Origin: Altererythrobacter sp. CAU 1644
Lineage (GTDB): Bacteria; Pseudomonadota; Alphaproteobacteria; Sphingomonadales; Sphingomonadaceae
DNA: 64,000 nt
Assembly: GCF_029623755.1 (NCBI RefSeq)
Contig: NZ_CP121106.1
Coordinates: 1,437,001-1,501,000 of the forward strand
Reading direction: 5' to 3'
The notes beneath the pieces are model-generated. The model saw nothing but the letters and a program-made list of their open reading frames with translations. It was not told the DNA's origin and did no database searches. Shown piece after piece: positions 9,643 through 17,681 of the stretch; the first letter of the stretch is position 1; each line of letters begins with the position of its first letter. The position numbers and the translations under genes are program-made.

Positions 9643-10335
9643 ATGAACGAGATTAGTCACGGACGCGCCAGTGCAGTGGTGTTGCTTTCAGGCGGGCTCG
9701 ATTCGATGGTGTCGGCCGCGATTGCAAAGTCCCGGGGCTATGAGGTCCACGCGCTTACGATTGATTACGGGCAACGCCACAGACGCGAGATCGACGCCGC
9801 GCGGGTGATCGCGCAGCGCCTCGATCTGGCGTCGCATCGCGTGCTCGCATTGGATTTGAGCGCCTTCGGTGGATCGGCGCTGACAGATGACATTCCGGTG
9901 CCGAAACACGGCGTTGGTGACGATATTCCAATAACCTATGTCCCGGCGCGCAATCTGGTTTTTTTGGCGCTGACGGTAGCCTGTGCCGAGGCGTCCGGCG
10001 CGTCGGATATCTTCATCGGGGTCAATGCGCTCGATTACTCCGGGTATCCGGATTGCCGTCCCGAATTCATCGCCAGCTTTGCAGAGACTGCGCGGCTTGG
10101 CACCAAGGCGGGTGTCGAAGGCGCGCCCTTCAACATCCACGCTCCGCTGCAACACATGACCAAGGCCGACATCGCGACGGAATGTGCCCGATTGGGCCTC
10201 GATCCTGCCTGGAGTTGGTCCTGCTACGACCCCACGCCAGAAGGAATGGCTTGTGGTGAGTGCGATTCGTGTCGATTGCGCAAGAAGGGCTTCGCAGAGT
10301 CCGGACAAGAAGACACCACAACCTACGCAAGTTGA
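9643..10335 (+). CDS. queC: 7-cyano-7-deazaguanine synthase QueC
   Basis: The 230-residue enzyme converts 7-carboxy-7-deazaguanine to preQ0 with ATP and ammonia, in queuosine tRNA-modification synthesis. The PP-loop SGGLDS is at residues 16-21; the zinc site is formed by WSCYDP and CGECDSC near the C terminus, matching C-x8-C-x2-C-x2-C. The other queuosine genes are not in the window and I saw no preQ1-type riboswitch upstream. Confidence 0.95.
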   Translation: MNEISHGRASAVVLLSGGLDSMVSAAIAKSRGYEVHALTIDYGQRHRREIDAARVIAQRLDLASHRVLALDLSAFGGSALTDDIPVPKHGVGDDIPITYVPARNLVFLALTVACAEASGASDIFIGVNALDYSGYPDCRPEFIASFAETARLGTKAGVEGAPFNIHAPLQHMTKADIATECARLGLDPAWSWSCYDPTPEGMACGECDSCRLRKKGFAESGQEDTTTYAS

Positions 10336-10374
10336 GGCTGAGGCTGCGGCTAAGGCATCGGATCGGGAAGGATC

Positions 10375-12000
10375 ATGATGAGCGAAAATTCCAGCGAGAC
10401 TACGGATTCTGGCACGATCAAGCCACCCCTCGCGGATCAGCCGGTTCCGCCATACAGCTGGTATGCACTGAGCGTCTTGGTGCTCGTCTATGTGTTGAAT
10501 TTCATCGACCGCCAAATCCTTTCGATCCTTGCCAACGATATCAAGGCCGACTTGGGGGTGGACGACGCCTACCTTGGCTTCCTCTACGGCACGGCCTTTG
10601 CGATATTTTATGCGCTCTTCGGGATCCCACTCGGCAAGCTGGCCGACAGTTGGAAGCGCGTCAGACTGATGACGATTGGCTTGGCGCTCTGGTCGGCCAT
10701 GACCGCATTCTCGGGATTTGCGAAGGATGCCGCGACTCTTACCGTCGCGAGGATCGGTGTCGGTGTTGGCGAAGCGACTGCAAGCCCCTCGGCCTACTCG
10801 CTGATCTCTGACTGGTTTCCGGCGCGACTGCGGGCCACGGCTCTCGCGATCTACAGCTCGGGACTTTATATTGGCGGCGGCATCTCGCTCGCCATCGGCG
10901 GAGTGATCGTCGATCGGTGGAACGCTGCCTTCCCTGCAGGTGACCCCTGGCTTGGCTTCGTTGGTTGGCAGGCTGCGTTCATTGCCGTCGGACTGCCGGG
11001 CCTGTTGCTGGCAGTGTGGGTCTTTACACTGCGTGAGCCTGTGCGCGGAGCAATCGACGGGCTGCCGACCGAAGAAGACCCGCAGCCGTTCAAAGGGTTC
11101 ATGGGAGAACTCTACACGATCATTCCGGGCTTTACGTTTTTCGGTGCAGCGGCCCGGGGAATGCAGAGCCTGGCCATCAATGTGGCGGCTTTTCTCGGCG
11201 GGATGGCGATAGCCTACGGCCTGACCCTGGTGCTGGAATCGGGCCCGGGCCGAATTTTCCCACCCATCACCGACCAATGGTTCTTGCTTGCGATTGGATA
11301 TTACGCGGTCTTTTCCTGGGCGAGTGCCCTGCGCGTGCGCGACTATCCCACCTTCCGACTGACTTGGGGGTCGCCCGCCTTTCTGTGCACGATCCTTGGT
11401 TATGGCACCGTCGCCTTCATGGCCTACTCGGCCTCCTATTGGGGCGCACCCTATGCGGAACGTGTGTTCGACGTCTCGAAAGCAGAGCTTGGCTTCTGGC
11501 TCGGTGGAGGAGGTGCAGCGGGCGGCTTCCTGGGTGTGATCCTTGGCGGGCGGATGGCCGATGCGCTGTTCATTCGGCACAAGTCCGGGCGCGTGTGGGT
11601 CATTCTGTTCGGATTGCTCAGCCCGATCCCCTTCGCCATCGCACAATATACGACGGAAGGCTTCTCGCTCTTCATCATCCTCAATGTGGTGGTCGGGGCA
11701 CTCGCTGCGTCGGCGCTGGGAGCTGCCGCCGCGACGAGCCAAGCCCTGGTTCTGCCGCGAATGAGAGGCACTGCGACGGCAACATTCTTCCTGGCGACGA
11801 CTTTGGTAGGCCTGGCTCTTGGCCCCTATACCGCCGGCTATGTGTCCGCCCAGAACAACGGTGATCTGAGTGCTGGTGTCTTGTCGACGCTTTGGATTAC
11901 GCCGATCGGGCTGCTGCTCTTGATTGCCGCCATCCGGCTAGTTCCGGCAGCAGCGGCATCGGTTCTGGATCGAGCCAGATCTGCCGGTGAACCTGGCTAG
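10375..12000 (+). CDS. Spinster-type major facilitator superfamily transporter
   Basis: A 541-residue inner-membrane protein with about twelve hydrophobic helices. The N-terminal NFIDRQILSIL, GTAFAIFYALFGIPLGKLAD and later GVGEATASPSAYSLISDWFP are typical of the spinster-like MFS branch common in sphingomonads. The substrate is not predictable; organic acids or lipids are the usual guesses. Tandem ATGs occur at 10375 and 10378. It begins 39 nt after queC and may be cotranscribed. A 7-bp inverted repeat 44 nt downstream could end the transcript. Confidence 0.85.
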   Translation: MMSENSSETTDSGTIKPPLADQPVPPYSWYALSVLVLVYVLNFIDRQILSILANDIKADLGVDDAYLGFLYGTAFAIFYALFGIPLGKLADSWKRVRLMTIGLALWSAMTAFSGFAKDAATLTVARIGVGVGEATASPSAYSLISDWFPARLRATALAIYSSGLYIGGGISLAIGGVIVDRWNAAFPAGDPWLGFVGWQAAFIAVGLPGLLLAVWVFTLREPVRGAIDGLPTEEDPQPFKGFMGELYTIIPGFTFFGAAARGMQSLAINVAAFLGGMAIAYGLTLVLESGPGRIFPPITDQWFLLAIGYYAVFSWASALRVRDYPTFRLTWGSPAFLCTILGYGTVAFMAYSASYWGAPYAERVFDVSKAELGFWLGGGGAAGGFLGVILGGRMADALFIRHKSGRVWVILFGLLSPIPFAIAQYTTEGFSLFIILNVVVGALAASALGAAAATSQALVLPRMRGTATATFFLATTLVGLALGPYTAGYVSAQNNGDLSAGVLSTLWITPIGLLLLIAAIRLVPAAAASVLDRARSAGEPG

Positions 12001-12408
12001 GAGAATCCGTCCGACACGCAATTCCCACTGATAGGATTGGGACCGCTGCTAAAGGTGCTCGGGCCAGCAGCGTCGTTGGGATGTATCGATTGATGGACGG
12101 GACCGAGTCGCACCAATGTAGTTGTGACATCGCGAAGCGGTGAACGCGGATTCACCGGTACCTTGCGTCATTTCGGTCCTGGCTACCCACGGTGGGGCGC
12201 CGCCCGTATGTCATAATGATGGCAAGATTTCACCGGCGGGCTCAAGTCGGATGATTGAGCCTGCCGCTGCCCAGCCTTGAGCAGCATGTCTGAGGGTAAG
12301 CCTCTCGATCCTCTTGGGGTCAGGCTTGTAACTGACATTGCTCTTGGGGGGTATGCGCAAGCTGTCGGCGGAGGGTAGCGATCACCTTTGTGGGACTTGA
12401 TGGCCCTC
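12001..12408. other. Gene-free stretch with several inverted repeats
   Basis: No convincing coding frame is present between the MFS transporter and the ompA terminator. Three inverted repeats are visible: CGCTGCT/AGCAGCG (12044-12050 and 12066-12072), GGCTCA/TGAGCC (12239-12244 and 12256-12261) and AAGCCT/AGGCTT (12298-12303 and 12322-12327, with an inner imperfect GATCC/GGGTC pairing). The first may end MFS transcription. The others could belong to an unannotated small RNA, but I recognise no known RNA family. Confidence 0.4.
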
Positions 12409-12440
12409 CAAAAGAAAAGGGGCCGGATTGCTCCGGCCCC
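12409..12440 (-). terminator. Intrinsic terminator of ompA
   Basis: On the minus strand a 9-bp GC-rich perfect stem (arms at 12432-12440 and 12419-12427, loop of four at 12428-12431) is followed directly by a T-rich run, CCTTTTCTTTT. It begins 26 nt after the ompA stop codon. This is a textbook rho-independent terminator. Confidence 0.9.
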
Positions 12441-12465
12441 TTCGTATCGTCTGCTGTGAAGCGAC

Positions 12466-13587
12466 TTACATGCCCGAACCCGGACCGTAAGTGATTTCCA
12501 CGCGGCGATTCTGCAGTTCGCGAACGCCATCGGCGGTCGGAACGCGCGGCTGCGATTCACCGAACGCTTCGCTGGCGATGCGGTCGTCAGGAACGCCGCG
12601 GCCAGTGAGGTAGTCACGCACGGCGGCGTTACGACGCTCGGATAGGCCGACGTTGTAAGTGGTCGAACCCGAACGGTCAGCGTGACCAGCAAGCATGACG
12701 CTGGCAGTGCCGCAATCAGCATAGGCGCTAACCGCGTTGTCGAGGATGGTCGCTGCCTCAGGCGTGATGTCCGATTCGTCCCAGTTGAAGAAGACGATGT
12801 ACGGCCCCGTGTTGCACACCGCAGCCGGCGGAGGCGGCGGAGGCGGCGGAGGCGGCGGGGGCGGCGGAGGCGGCGGGGGCGGCGGAGGAGGCGGCGGAGC
12901 CTCTTCACCACCGAAGTTGTAGATCAGCGAACCCAGCAGCGAGTGGCTCGTCAGGTCGCCAGCAACATCTCCACCTGCGGTATCAACGAAGTTCAGGTCT
13001 GGGGCGTTGAAGTAACGATACTTCAAACCTACGTCCCAATTTCCGCTCAGCGGAGCGCGAACGCCAGCGAGCAGTTGCCATGCAAAGCCGCTGTCCGAAT
13101 CGTCGATCGCGCCAGGGCCATTGACGTTGAAAGTGCCTTCGATCGAAGTCCGCGCAACGCCGACGCCGCCACCGACGAAGCCCTGAAGGCCGTCATCGTC
13201 TCCGAAATCGAGCAAGCCGTTCAGCATGAAGCTGAGGACATTGGTTTCACCGATCGCATCGACCAAACCACCGGTTGAACGAGCCGCAGGGTTGGCGCCA
13301 ATGAGACCGACGTTTCCGAGGTTGAACTGTTCGATATCAGCTTCACGGTAGCTGGCTTCTGCTTCGAGACGGAAGCCGCCGAAGTCGTGGCCGACTACTG
13401 CACCGAAGTCATAGCCGGTATCGTGATCGACAGAAGTGCCATCCGAAGTACCGTTGATCTTGAGATCAGTGTCTTCGACAAGCATTACACCGCCGTCGAC
13501 ACCGACATACCACTCATTGTCGCGAGCAAACGCCGGCGCGGAGAGCGCCGTCGAAGCCATCGCCATTCCTATGACGAGTTTGCGCAT
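12466..13587 (-). CDS. OmpA-family outer-membrane protein with polyproline linker
   Basis: A 373-residue protein: signal peptide 1-21 (ending SAPAFA), an eight-strand-type beta-barrel of about 210 residues (WYVGVDGGVML onward), 24 consecutive prolines at 231-254, and a C-terminal OmpA peptidoglycan-binding domain with GHADRSGSTTYNVGLSERR and QNRRVEITYGPG. It should tie the outer membrane to the cell wall. ATG 13587 is chosen because it opens the signal peptide; the frame is open further upstream. An EcfG-type promoter lies 163 nt upstream, a hairpin lies in the leader, and a strong terminator follows. Confidence 0.93.
   Translation of the reverse strand: MRKLVIGMAMASTALSAPAFARDNEWYVGVDGGVMLVEDTDLKINGTSDGTSVDHDTGYDFGAVVGHDFGGFRLEAEASYREADIEQFNLGNVGLIGANPAARSTGGLVDAIGETNVLSFMLNGLLDFGDDDGLQGFVGGGVGVARTSIEGTFNVNGPGAIDDSDSGFAWQLLAGVRAPLSGNWDVGLKYRYFNAPDLNFVDTAGGDVAGDLTSHSLLGSLIYNFGGEEAPPPPPPPPPPPPPPPPPPPPPPPPAAVCNTGPYIVFFNWDESDITPEAATILDNAVSAYADCGTASVMLAGHADRSGSTTYNVGLSERRNAAVRDYLTGRGVPDDRIASEAFGESQPRVPTADGVRELQNRRVEITYGPGSGM
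12826..12897 (-). repeat. Low-complexity CCG/CCT/CCC tract coding 24 prolines
   Basis: Seventy-two bases in the ompA frame read only proline codons, mostly in a CCG-CCG-CCT/CCC nine-base periodicity. Such tracts are prone to slippage in multiples of three and could vary in length between strains; slippage by other lengths would disrupt the cell-wall-binding domain. Confidence 0.9.
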
Positions 13588-13722
13588 TATAATATTCCCC
13601 TTCTTAGCGAACTGGAGCCACCAGCCAGTGTCTAACTTTTCCGCTGGATGGTGGCAAGCAGGCATTCCGCCCAAACTGTTGCAAATTAGCCTCTATTTTA
13701 AACAGAACAGCCTTATGACTGA

Positions 13723-13741
13723 TCACGACCATTAGTCGTGA
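13723..13741. repeat. Perfect inverted repeat in the ompA leader
   Basis: TCACGAC (13723-13729) and GTCGTGA (13735-13741) flank CATTA. On the minus strand it falls a few bases after the start site expected from the promoter at 13750-13774, so it would be a 5'-terminal stem-loop of the ompA message. It also lies 35 nt after the last GTA gene and could instead end that transcript, though no T-run follows. Confidence 0.55.
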
Positions 13742-13749
13742 GTGGGCAA

Positions 13750-13774
13750 AACGCCGCAAAGGAATGAAAGTTCC
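13750..13774 (-). promoter_or_regulatory. EcfG-type (general stress sigma) promoter for ompA
   Basis: On the minus strand GGAAC (13770-13774) and CGTT (13750-13753) are separated by exactly 16 bases, matching the published alphaproteobacterial EcfG consensus GGAAC-N16/17-CGTT. Orientation and position fit ompA, giving a leader of about 155 nt. A second exact match occurs at 49732-49756. Confidence 0.55.
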
Positions 13775-13775
13775 G

Positions 13776-14234
13776 CTAATTTCTTGGAAAAATTCCAAAT
13801 TGGCGAAGCGCTTCGACAACCTCGGAGAGGGCCTGCCGAACTTCGATATCGACAACTGAGCCGCCGTCGGGTGCTATGGGAACTCCAGCGGCGGTCCACC
13901 CGTCATCGAAGAACATTCGAACCTGATCCTGAAGATTGAGCAGCACCATTCCAGGTCGCGGAGGCGCGAAATGCCAGGTTCCGCCGGCAAAGGTGCAAAG
14001 ATGGTGATCAAATCCCGACCACGCGCCATCAGCCTGTTCGCCGGCCAACCACGTATCGCCTTCCTGCGGCGATGGCGGGGGAGTCGTCGCCACCCCGGTC
14101 ACCTCCGTGTGTAGCAAGGCATCGATCAAAGCATGCGCTTCGTTGACCGAAAATTCTTTCTGAGCCTGCCCCGGGTGAAGCAGGGGAAGTTCAAATCTGG
14201 GAGTCCGCGAAGAAAATGCTGTCGCCTCTGCCAT
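13776..14234 (-). CDS. DUF2793 protein at the distal end of the GTA cluster
   Basis: A 152-residue protein with the DUF2793 features FELPLLHPGQAQKEFSVNEA and a following beta-rich stretch (GDTWLAGEQADGAWSGFDHH, WHFAPPRPGMVLLN). The domain is found at the end of prophage and GTA tail modules and may decorate the tail tip or capsid; the function is not proven. It starts 22 nt after the hub gene stop on the same strand, so it is read as the last gene of the GTA transcript. Confidence 0.78.
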   Translation of the reverse strand: MAEATAFSSRTPRFELPLLHPGQAQKEFSVNEAHALIDALLHTEVTGVATTPPPSPQEGDTWLAGEQADGAWSGFDHHLCTFAGGTWHFAPPRPGMVLLNLQDQVRMFFDDGWTAAGVPIAPDGGSVVDIEVRQALSEVVEALRQFGIFPRN

Positions 14235-14256
14235 GTCGTAAGTCTCGCAGTAGTTT

Positions 14257-16449
14257 CTAAATGAGGTCGGTGATCAAGGTGGCAGGAGAGCGCCCGTAGG
14301 TGCCAATCTGACGCACCCACACCGGCGCGCCTGGAAAGCTGGCCAGAAGCGACGCAACTTCCGCCGCTGGAAGATCGAGACCTTCGCTGGCGACCGTCCA
14401 GGAAACGGACGGGCTCTCGACCGAACCGACACCTACTTCGAAAGACTGGGTCTCCTCGACGAGCGGCGTGTCGACATGATCAGGCCAGAGCCATTGGCCG
14501 CGTGCCCGGCGAACCCAACCCAGATTCCAGCCGCCATCCTGCGTCAACCTTTGGGAGGTGTGCACCGGCGAGAGGGGGCGCCGAGTGGCGTCGCCAGCAG
14601 CCAGGTTCGCTATGACGGGCGCTTCGTCGCCTAAGCCGATCGCAGCGATTCGCGTTTCCGGTGTCGCTGGAACTTCGGCCGGGTCGAGAGGAACCAAGGA
14701 ATTGTCGAGCAAGATGGCAGAAGTTCCGGCGGCGTGGCCTGCTGCAGCCAGATGTTCAGTCCCGCCTCGCCCGCGCAGCAGTCCCGATAGGCGCCAGATA
14801 CGGGAAGAAATCTGTCTCGCATCGAGAAACTGCAGGATCTCTTCACCCACCAGCAGACGGTTTTCTCCGTCTCCAATCCCGGCAGCGGTGGTGGTCGCGA
14901 ATTCGAGATCGTCCCCAACCAACTCGACCTCTAGGGCAGCTTCGCGCTCGAAAAAATTCGCGCTCGAGGGGCGGAGCGCGCTCACCAGATGCCCGGCAAC
15001 CGCGCGTCTGGTCGCCGCCTGGTCGAGATCGACCAGTTTACCCATTCGGTCGAGGTAAAGCGCACTTCCCCGCCACGCTGCGTTCTCCGCCGAAGCGGCC
15101 GCAAAGATCATGCGAGCGCTGGAGGATGAGGCTCCGTCCCATGGCAACTCGAACACCCACAGTTTGCTGGCGGGTTGCTGCTGGTCTGTAGGTGGAACGA
15201 TCGCCCCCGAATCCGAAGACAAGACAGCGTCCGCCGCGGCCTGCACGCGCTCAAGCGAAAGCTGGATGCCGCGATCATGCCATTCCCAATTGCGCACCAG
15301 CCACAGGCCGGGTTTGCCCGGGAGCTTCACGATCGAACCGGGCTGAATCGATGGGTCCAGCTCGGCGATTGCCCAGTCCAGCTGTTCAGTCCGCCACCGC
15401 GCTCGGCGTGTAATCCGGTTGCAAAGTCTGACGGCCGCCGGAGCGTCGAAGACCGCCGGTAGTTCCACGACCTCCTCGCGTCCCGTCCCGGCCTGTCCGA
15501 CCGAACGCTGGACGCCAGGTTGGTAATCCCGCGATCTATCATAATAACGCAGTGATCTTGGCGCTGCGCGTTCGTTTGCCGCCCGATGGATGTAGCCGCT
15601 GCTGCTGTAATCATTCCCTTCTTCGTCGCTGCCGAAATCGATCATCGGGGGCAGCATTTGCGGATTTCTGCGAGCCGTCTCGAGCAGGGCCAGTTCCACC
15701 CCGTCTCGCGAATTGATGCAGAGAAGCGGATAGCCTTGCTCCAACAGTTCCAGGTTGGAGAGTAGTGACCCTCCTTCATCGCTGAAGCCTGACATGTCCT
15801 TCAGTTCGAGAGTGGCTTGACCGAGACCTAGGTCGGGTACGATTTGATCGAGAGCGACTTGCTCGAACCGGTCGGCGATAACTTCGAAAGTCAGTGCGGG
15901 AATTCGGTTGCCGAAATCTTCCAGTTGAAGGTCCTCGAAGACGACATAGGCTGTGTCGCGAAAGCCGGGGCAGGTTTCATCGATAGCCCCGCTCAGCAGA
16001 GGATCGGGGAATTCGTCGCCGTCGCCGCGATACCATCGCATTTGGCCCCCGACCTTGAGATCCCCGGCTATGCCTCGCAACAATTTACCATCGGCCCAGA
16101 TCCTACCGAGCGCGTTGATCGGACGGCTGCTCAGGGCCACCGCGAAAGAAGTGCTGTAGCTATAGCTCTTGGTCTTGGGCTTTCCCTTGCCTCCGCCAGT
16201 CGTTTGGGATCTCTCCGCAAGTTCCGCTGCCCAGATGATCGAGCCGGCGACCCGGGTTCGTCCGAAATGGCGCGGAATGGGAACGCCATAGCTGGACGAA
16301 GTCACCGACAGATCCTTGAGCCTTGGCGCAGCGTGCTTGCCGGGCGCGAAGATCCGGCCATCGACTTGCCGTCCAATGACCGCGCCGATCGCACCCCCGA
16401 CGGAACCGCCAATCAATGTGCCGAGGCCGGTTAGAAGAAGCGTCGCCAT
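14257..16449 (-). CDS. GTA terminal tail hub / host-specificity protein (RcGTA g15-type), short form
   Basis: A 730-residue phage-tail protein beginning with a glycine-rich hydrophobic segment (LTGLGTLIGGSVGGAIGAVI) and the hub-type stretch SYGVPIPRHFGRTRVAGSIIWA. The centre and C terminus resemble the tail-fibre/baseplate parts of the Rhodobacter capsulatus GTA g15 megatron, which is about 1300 residues. The central glycosidase-like TIM barrel of the long form is not apparent, so this is a compact version. It follows the NlpC peptidase with a 9-nt gap. Homology to g15 rests on position and end motifs. Confidence 0.8.
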   Translation of the reverse strand: MATLLLTGLGTLIGGSVGGAIGAVIGRQVDGRIFAPGKHAAPRLKDLSVTSSSYGVPIPRHFGRTRVAGSIIWAAELAERSQTTGGGKGKPKTKSYSYSTSFAVALSSRPINALGRIWADGKLLRGIAGDLKVGGQMRWYRGDGDEFPDPLLSGAIDETCPGFRDTAYVVFEDLQLEDFGNRIPALTFEVIADRFEQVALDQIVPDLGLGQATLELKDMSGFSDEGGSLLSNLELLEQGYPLLCINSRDGVELALLETARRNPQMLPPMIDFGSDEEGNDYSSSGYIHRAANERAAPRSLRYYDRSRDYQPGVQRSVGQAGTGREEVVELPAVFDAPAAVRLCNRITRRARWRTEQLDWAIAELDPSIQPGSIVKLPGKPGLWLVRNWEWHDRGIQLSLERVQAAADAVLSSDSGAIVPPTDQQQPASKLWVFELPWDGASSSSARMIFAAASAENAAWRGSALYLDRMGKLVDLDQAATRRAVAGHLVSALRPSSANFFEREAALEVELVGDDLEFATTTAAGIGDGENRLLVGEEILQFLDARQISSRIWRLSGLLRGRGGTEHLAAAGHAAGTSAILLDNSLVPLDPAEVPATPETRIAAIGLGDEAPVIANLAAGDATRRPLSPVHTSQRLTQDGGWNLGWVRRARGQWLWPDHVDTPLVEETQSFEVGVGSVESPSVSWTVASEGLDLPAAEVASLLASFPGAPVWVRQIGTYGRSPATLITDLI

Positions 16450-16458
16450 GGAAATTCC

Positions 16459-16869
16459 CTAAAATTGTCGATCGAGGCGCCAGTGCCTCAGGATTGGCCA
16501 CGGAAGGTCGGCAGCATGCCTCACGATCTTGCCCAGCCCGGCATGCGCGTGGACGAAGCTTCGCTCGCTTTCAGCGATCAGGATGTGGCTCTGAGCTGCT
16601 CCGGGAACGACTAGGAGGATATCTCCGGCGATAACCGGGCCGCGAGCGTCGGTCAGTGAGCTTGCCTTGGCGCAGTTCAGCCAAGGTTCGATACTCAGGT
16701 TGCGCAGCGCATATCCGACGGGATCCGACACGGTCACCTCGGCTCTGGTCAATGCAACAACGAGCAGGCCGACGCAGTCTAGACCGTATTCGGGCTGGCG
16801 ACCGTTCAGTCTGAACCGGGTCCCGATCAATGCGGCGGCTTCCTTCGCCAGCCGCTGGCCGGGTGTCAT
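16459..16869 (-). CDS. NlpC/P60-type tail peptidase (RcGTA g14-type)
   Basis: A 136-residue cysteine peptidase with the nucleophile Cys32 in YGLDCVGLLV and a downstream histidine region, SHILIAESERSFVHAHAG. In phage and GTA tails this enzyme cuts recipient peptidoglycan during DNA delivery. Its ATG overlaps the stop of the preceding hub gene as ATGA, so the two are translationally coupled. Confidence 0.88.
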   Translation of the reverse strand: MTPGQRLAKEAAALIGTRFRLNGRQPEYGLDCVGLLVVALTRAEVTVSDPVGYALRNLSIEPWLNCAKASSLTDARGPVIAGDILLVVPGAAQSHILIAESERSFVHAHAGLGKIVRHAADLPWPILRHWRLDRQF

Positions 16870-17681
16870 TGCCGCGGCGAGGGGTAGCGAGCGAGCAGAT
16901 CATTGCCCGGAAGAAAGGGCTCGCCGCGAAAATTCAGGGCATTACCAAACCGGTAATGACAGGTCGCCAGCGTGTGATCGCAGCCTTGGCGCAGCACCGC
17001 CATCGTTCCGCCCAAGAGGCCTGGCGCGAGCGGCCGGTCGAGAAAGAGCTGCGAGCCCTCCGAGTGAACTACAGAGAATGCTACGCCGACCTGCGGCCCG
17101 CCAAGGAATCGGACGATCCCGTCGATGTATTCTGCTCCGGTAAGGCCTGCGAAGCTGACGGAGTTCGCTTCGTAGTCGACCGCCTCCACCGCTTTGCGAG
17201 AAAGGAATCTCTGGCTCGATAGGCTGCAGCCTTTGCCGCAGAAATCGGCTCGACATACCGGGCTGGTCCTCGGCACAAGGTCGCGCTCGAGCGCAGATTT
17301 CGCTGATTGTAATTCGACGGTAAAGCCATGCTTGCCTCGTTCGATTTGGCCGACCGTGCCGGAATAGAGAGACGTGCTCTCCAGGCTCTCCCAGTCGACC
17401 GCGCCGATCTCGATGTGAGCCCCGTCGTATAGGCCCGCGTCGAGATCGGCTTCCCGGACCGCGTCGTGACTCAGCGCACCGCTGACTTCCGCTGAATCCG
17501 AGGTCAGGTTGGCAGTCTTGCGGATGGCGGAAGGCACCATACCCGGTGCCGCGTGATGCATAACTCCGCCGAAGAAGAGCGCCTGATCGTGACTGGTGAA
17601 GCCCAGACCGATGCCGTCCCGCCGGAAGATCCGCCAATAGGTTGCAACCCCCTCGAGTTCGGTGGCGAAGAAGACCGGCAT
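16866..17681 (-). CDS. DUF2163 tail hub protein (RcGTA g13-type)
   Basis: A 271-residue protein starting MPVFFATELEGVATYWRIFR, with the DUF2163 pattern FTSHDQALFFGGVMHHAAPG and a cysteine-rich C-terminal part, CRADFCGKGCSLS then LRQGCDHTLATCHYRFGNAL. In RcGTA the equivalent is a tail-hub protein with an iron-sulfur-type or metal-type cluster region. The true start is ATG 17681, which shares one base with the preceding stop; the longer frame upstream is not coding. It overlaps the peptidase gene by 4 nt. Confidence 0.88.
   Translation of the reverse strand: MPVFFATELEGVATYWRIFRRDGIGLGFTSHDQALFFGGVMHHAAPGMVPSAIRKTANLTSDSAEVSGALSHDAVREADLDAGLYDGAHIEIGAVDWESLESTSLYSGTVGQIERGKHGFTVELQSAKSALERDLVPRTSPVCRADFCGKGCSLSSQRFLSRKAVEAVDYEANSVSFAGLTGAEYIDGIVRFLGGPQVGVAFSVVHSEGSQLFLDRPLAPGLLGGTMAVLRQGCDHTLATCHYRFGNALNFRGEPFLPGNDLLARYPSPRQ

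Noticed and set aside
9688..11742. Very long open frame antisense to queC and the MFS transporter gene
   Set aside because: High GC and third-position bias produce long antisense frames; composition is Arg/His/Gly-rich without domains, and the sense genes are well supported.
12737..12922. Short open frame with a polyglycine run opposite the proline tract of ompA
   Set aside because: Glycine codons are simply the complement of the proline tract; there is no start context and no homologue.
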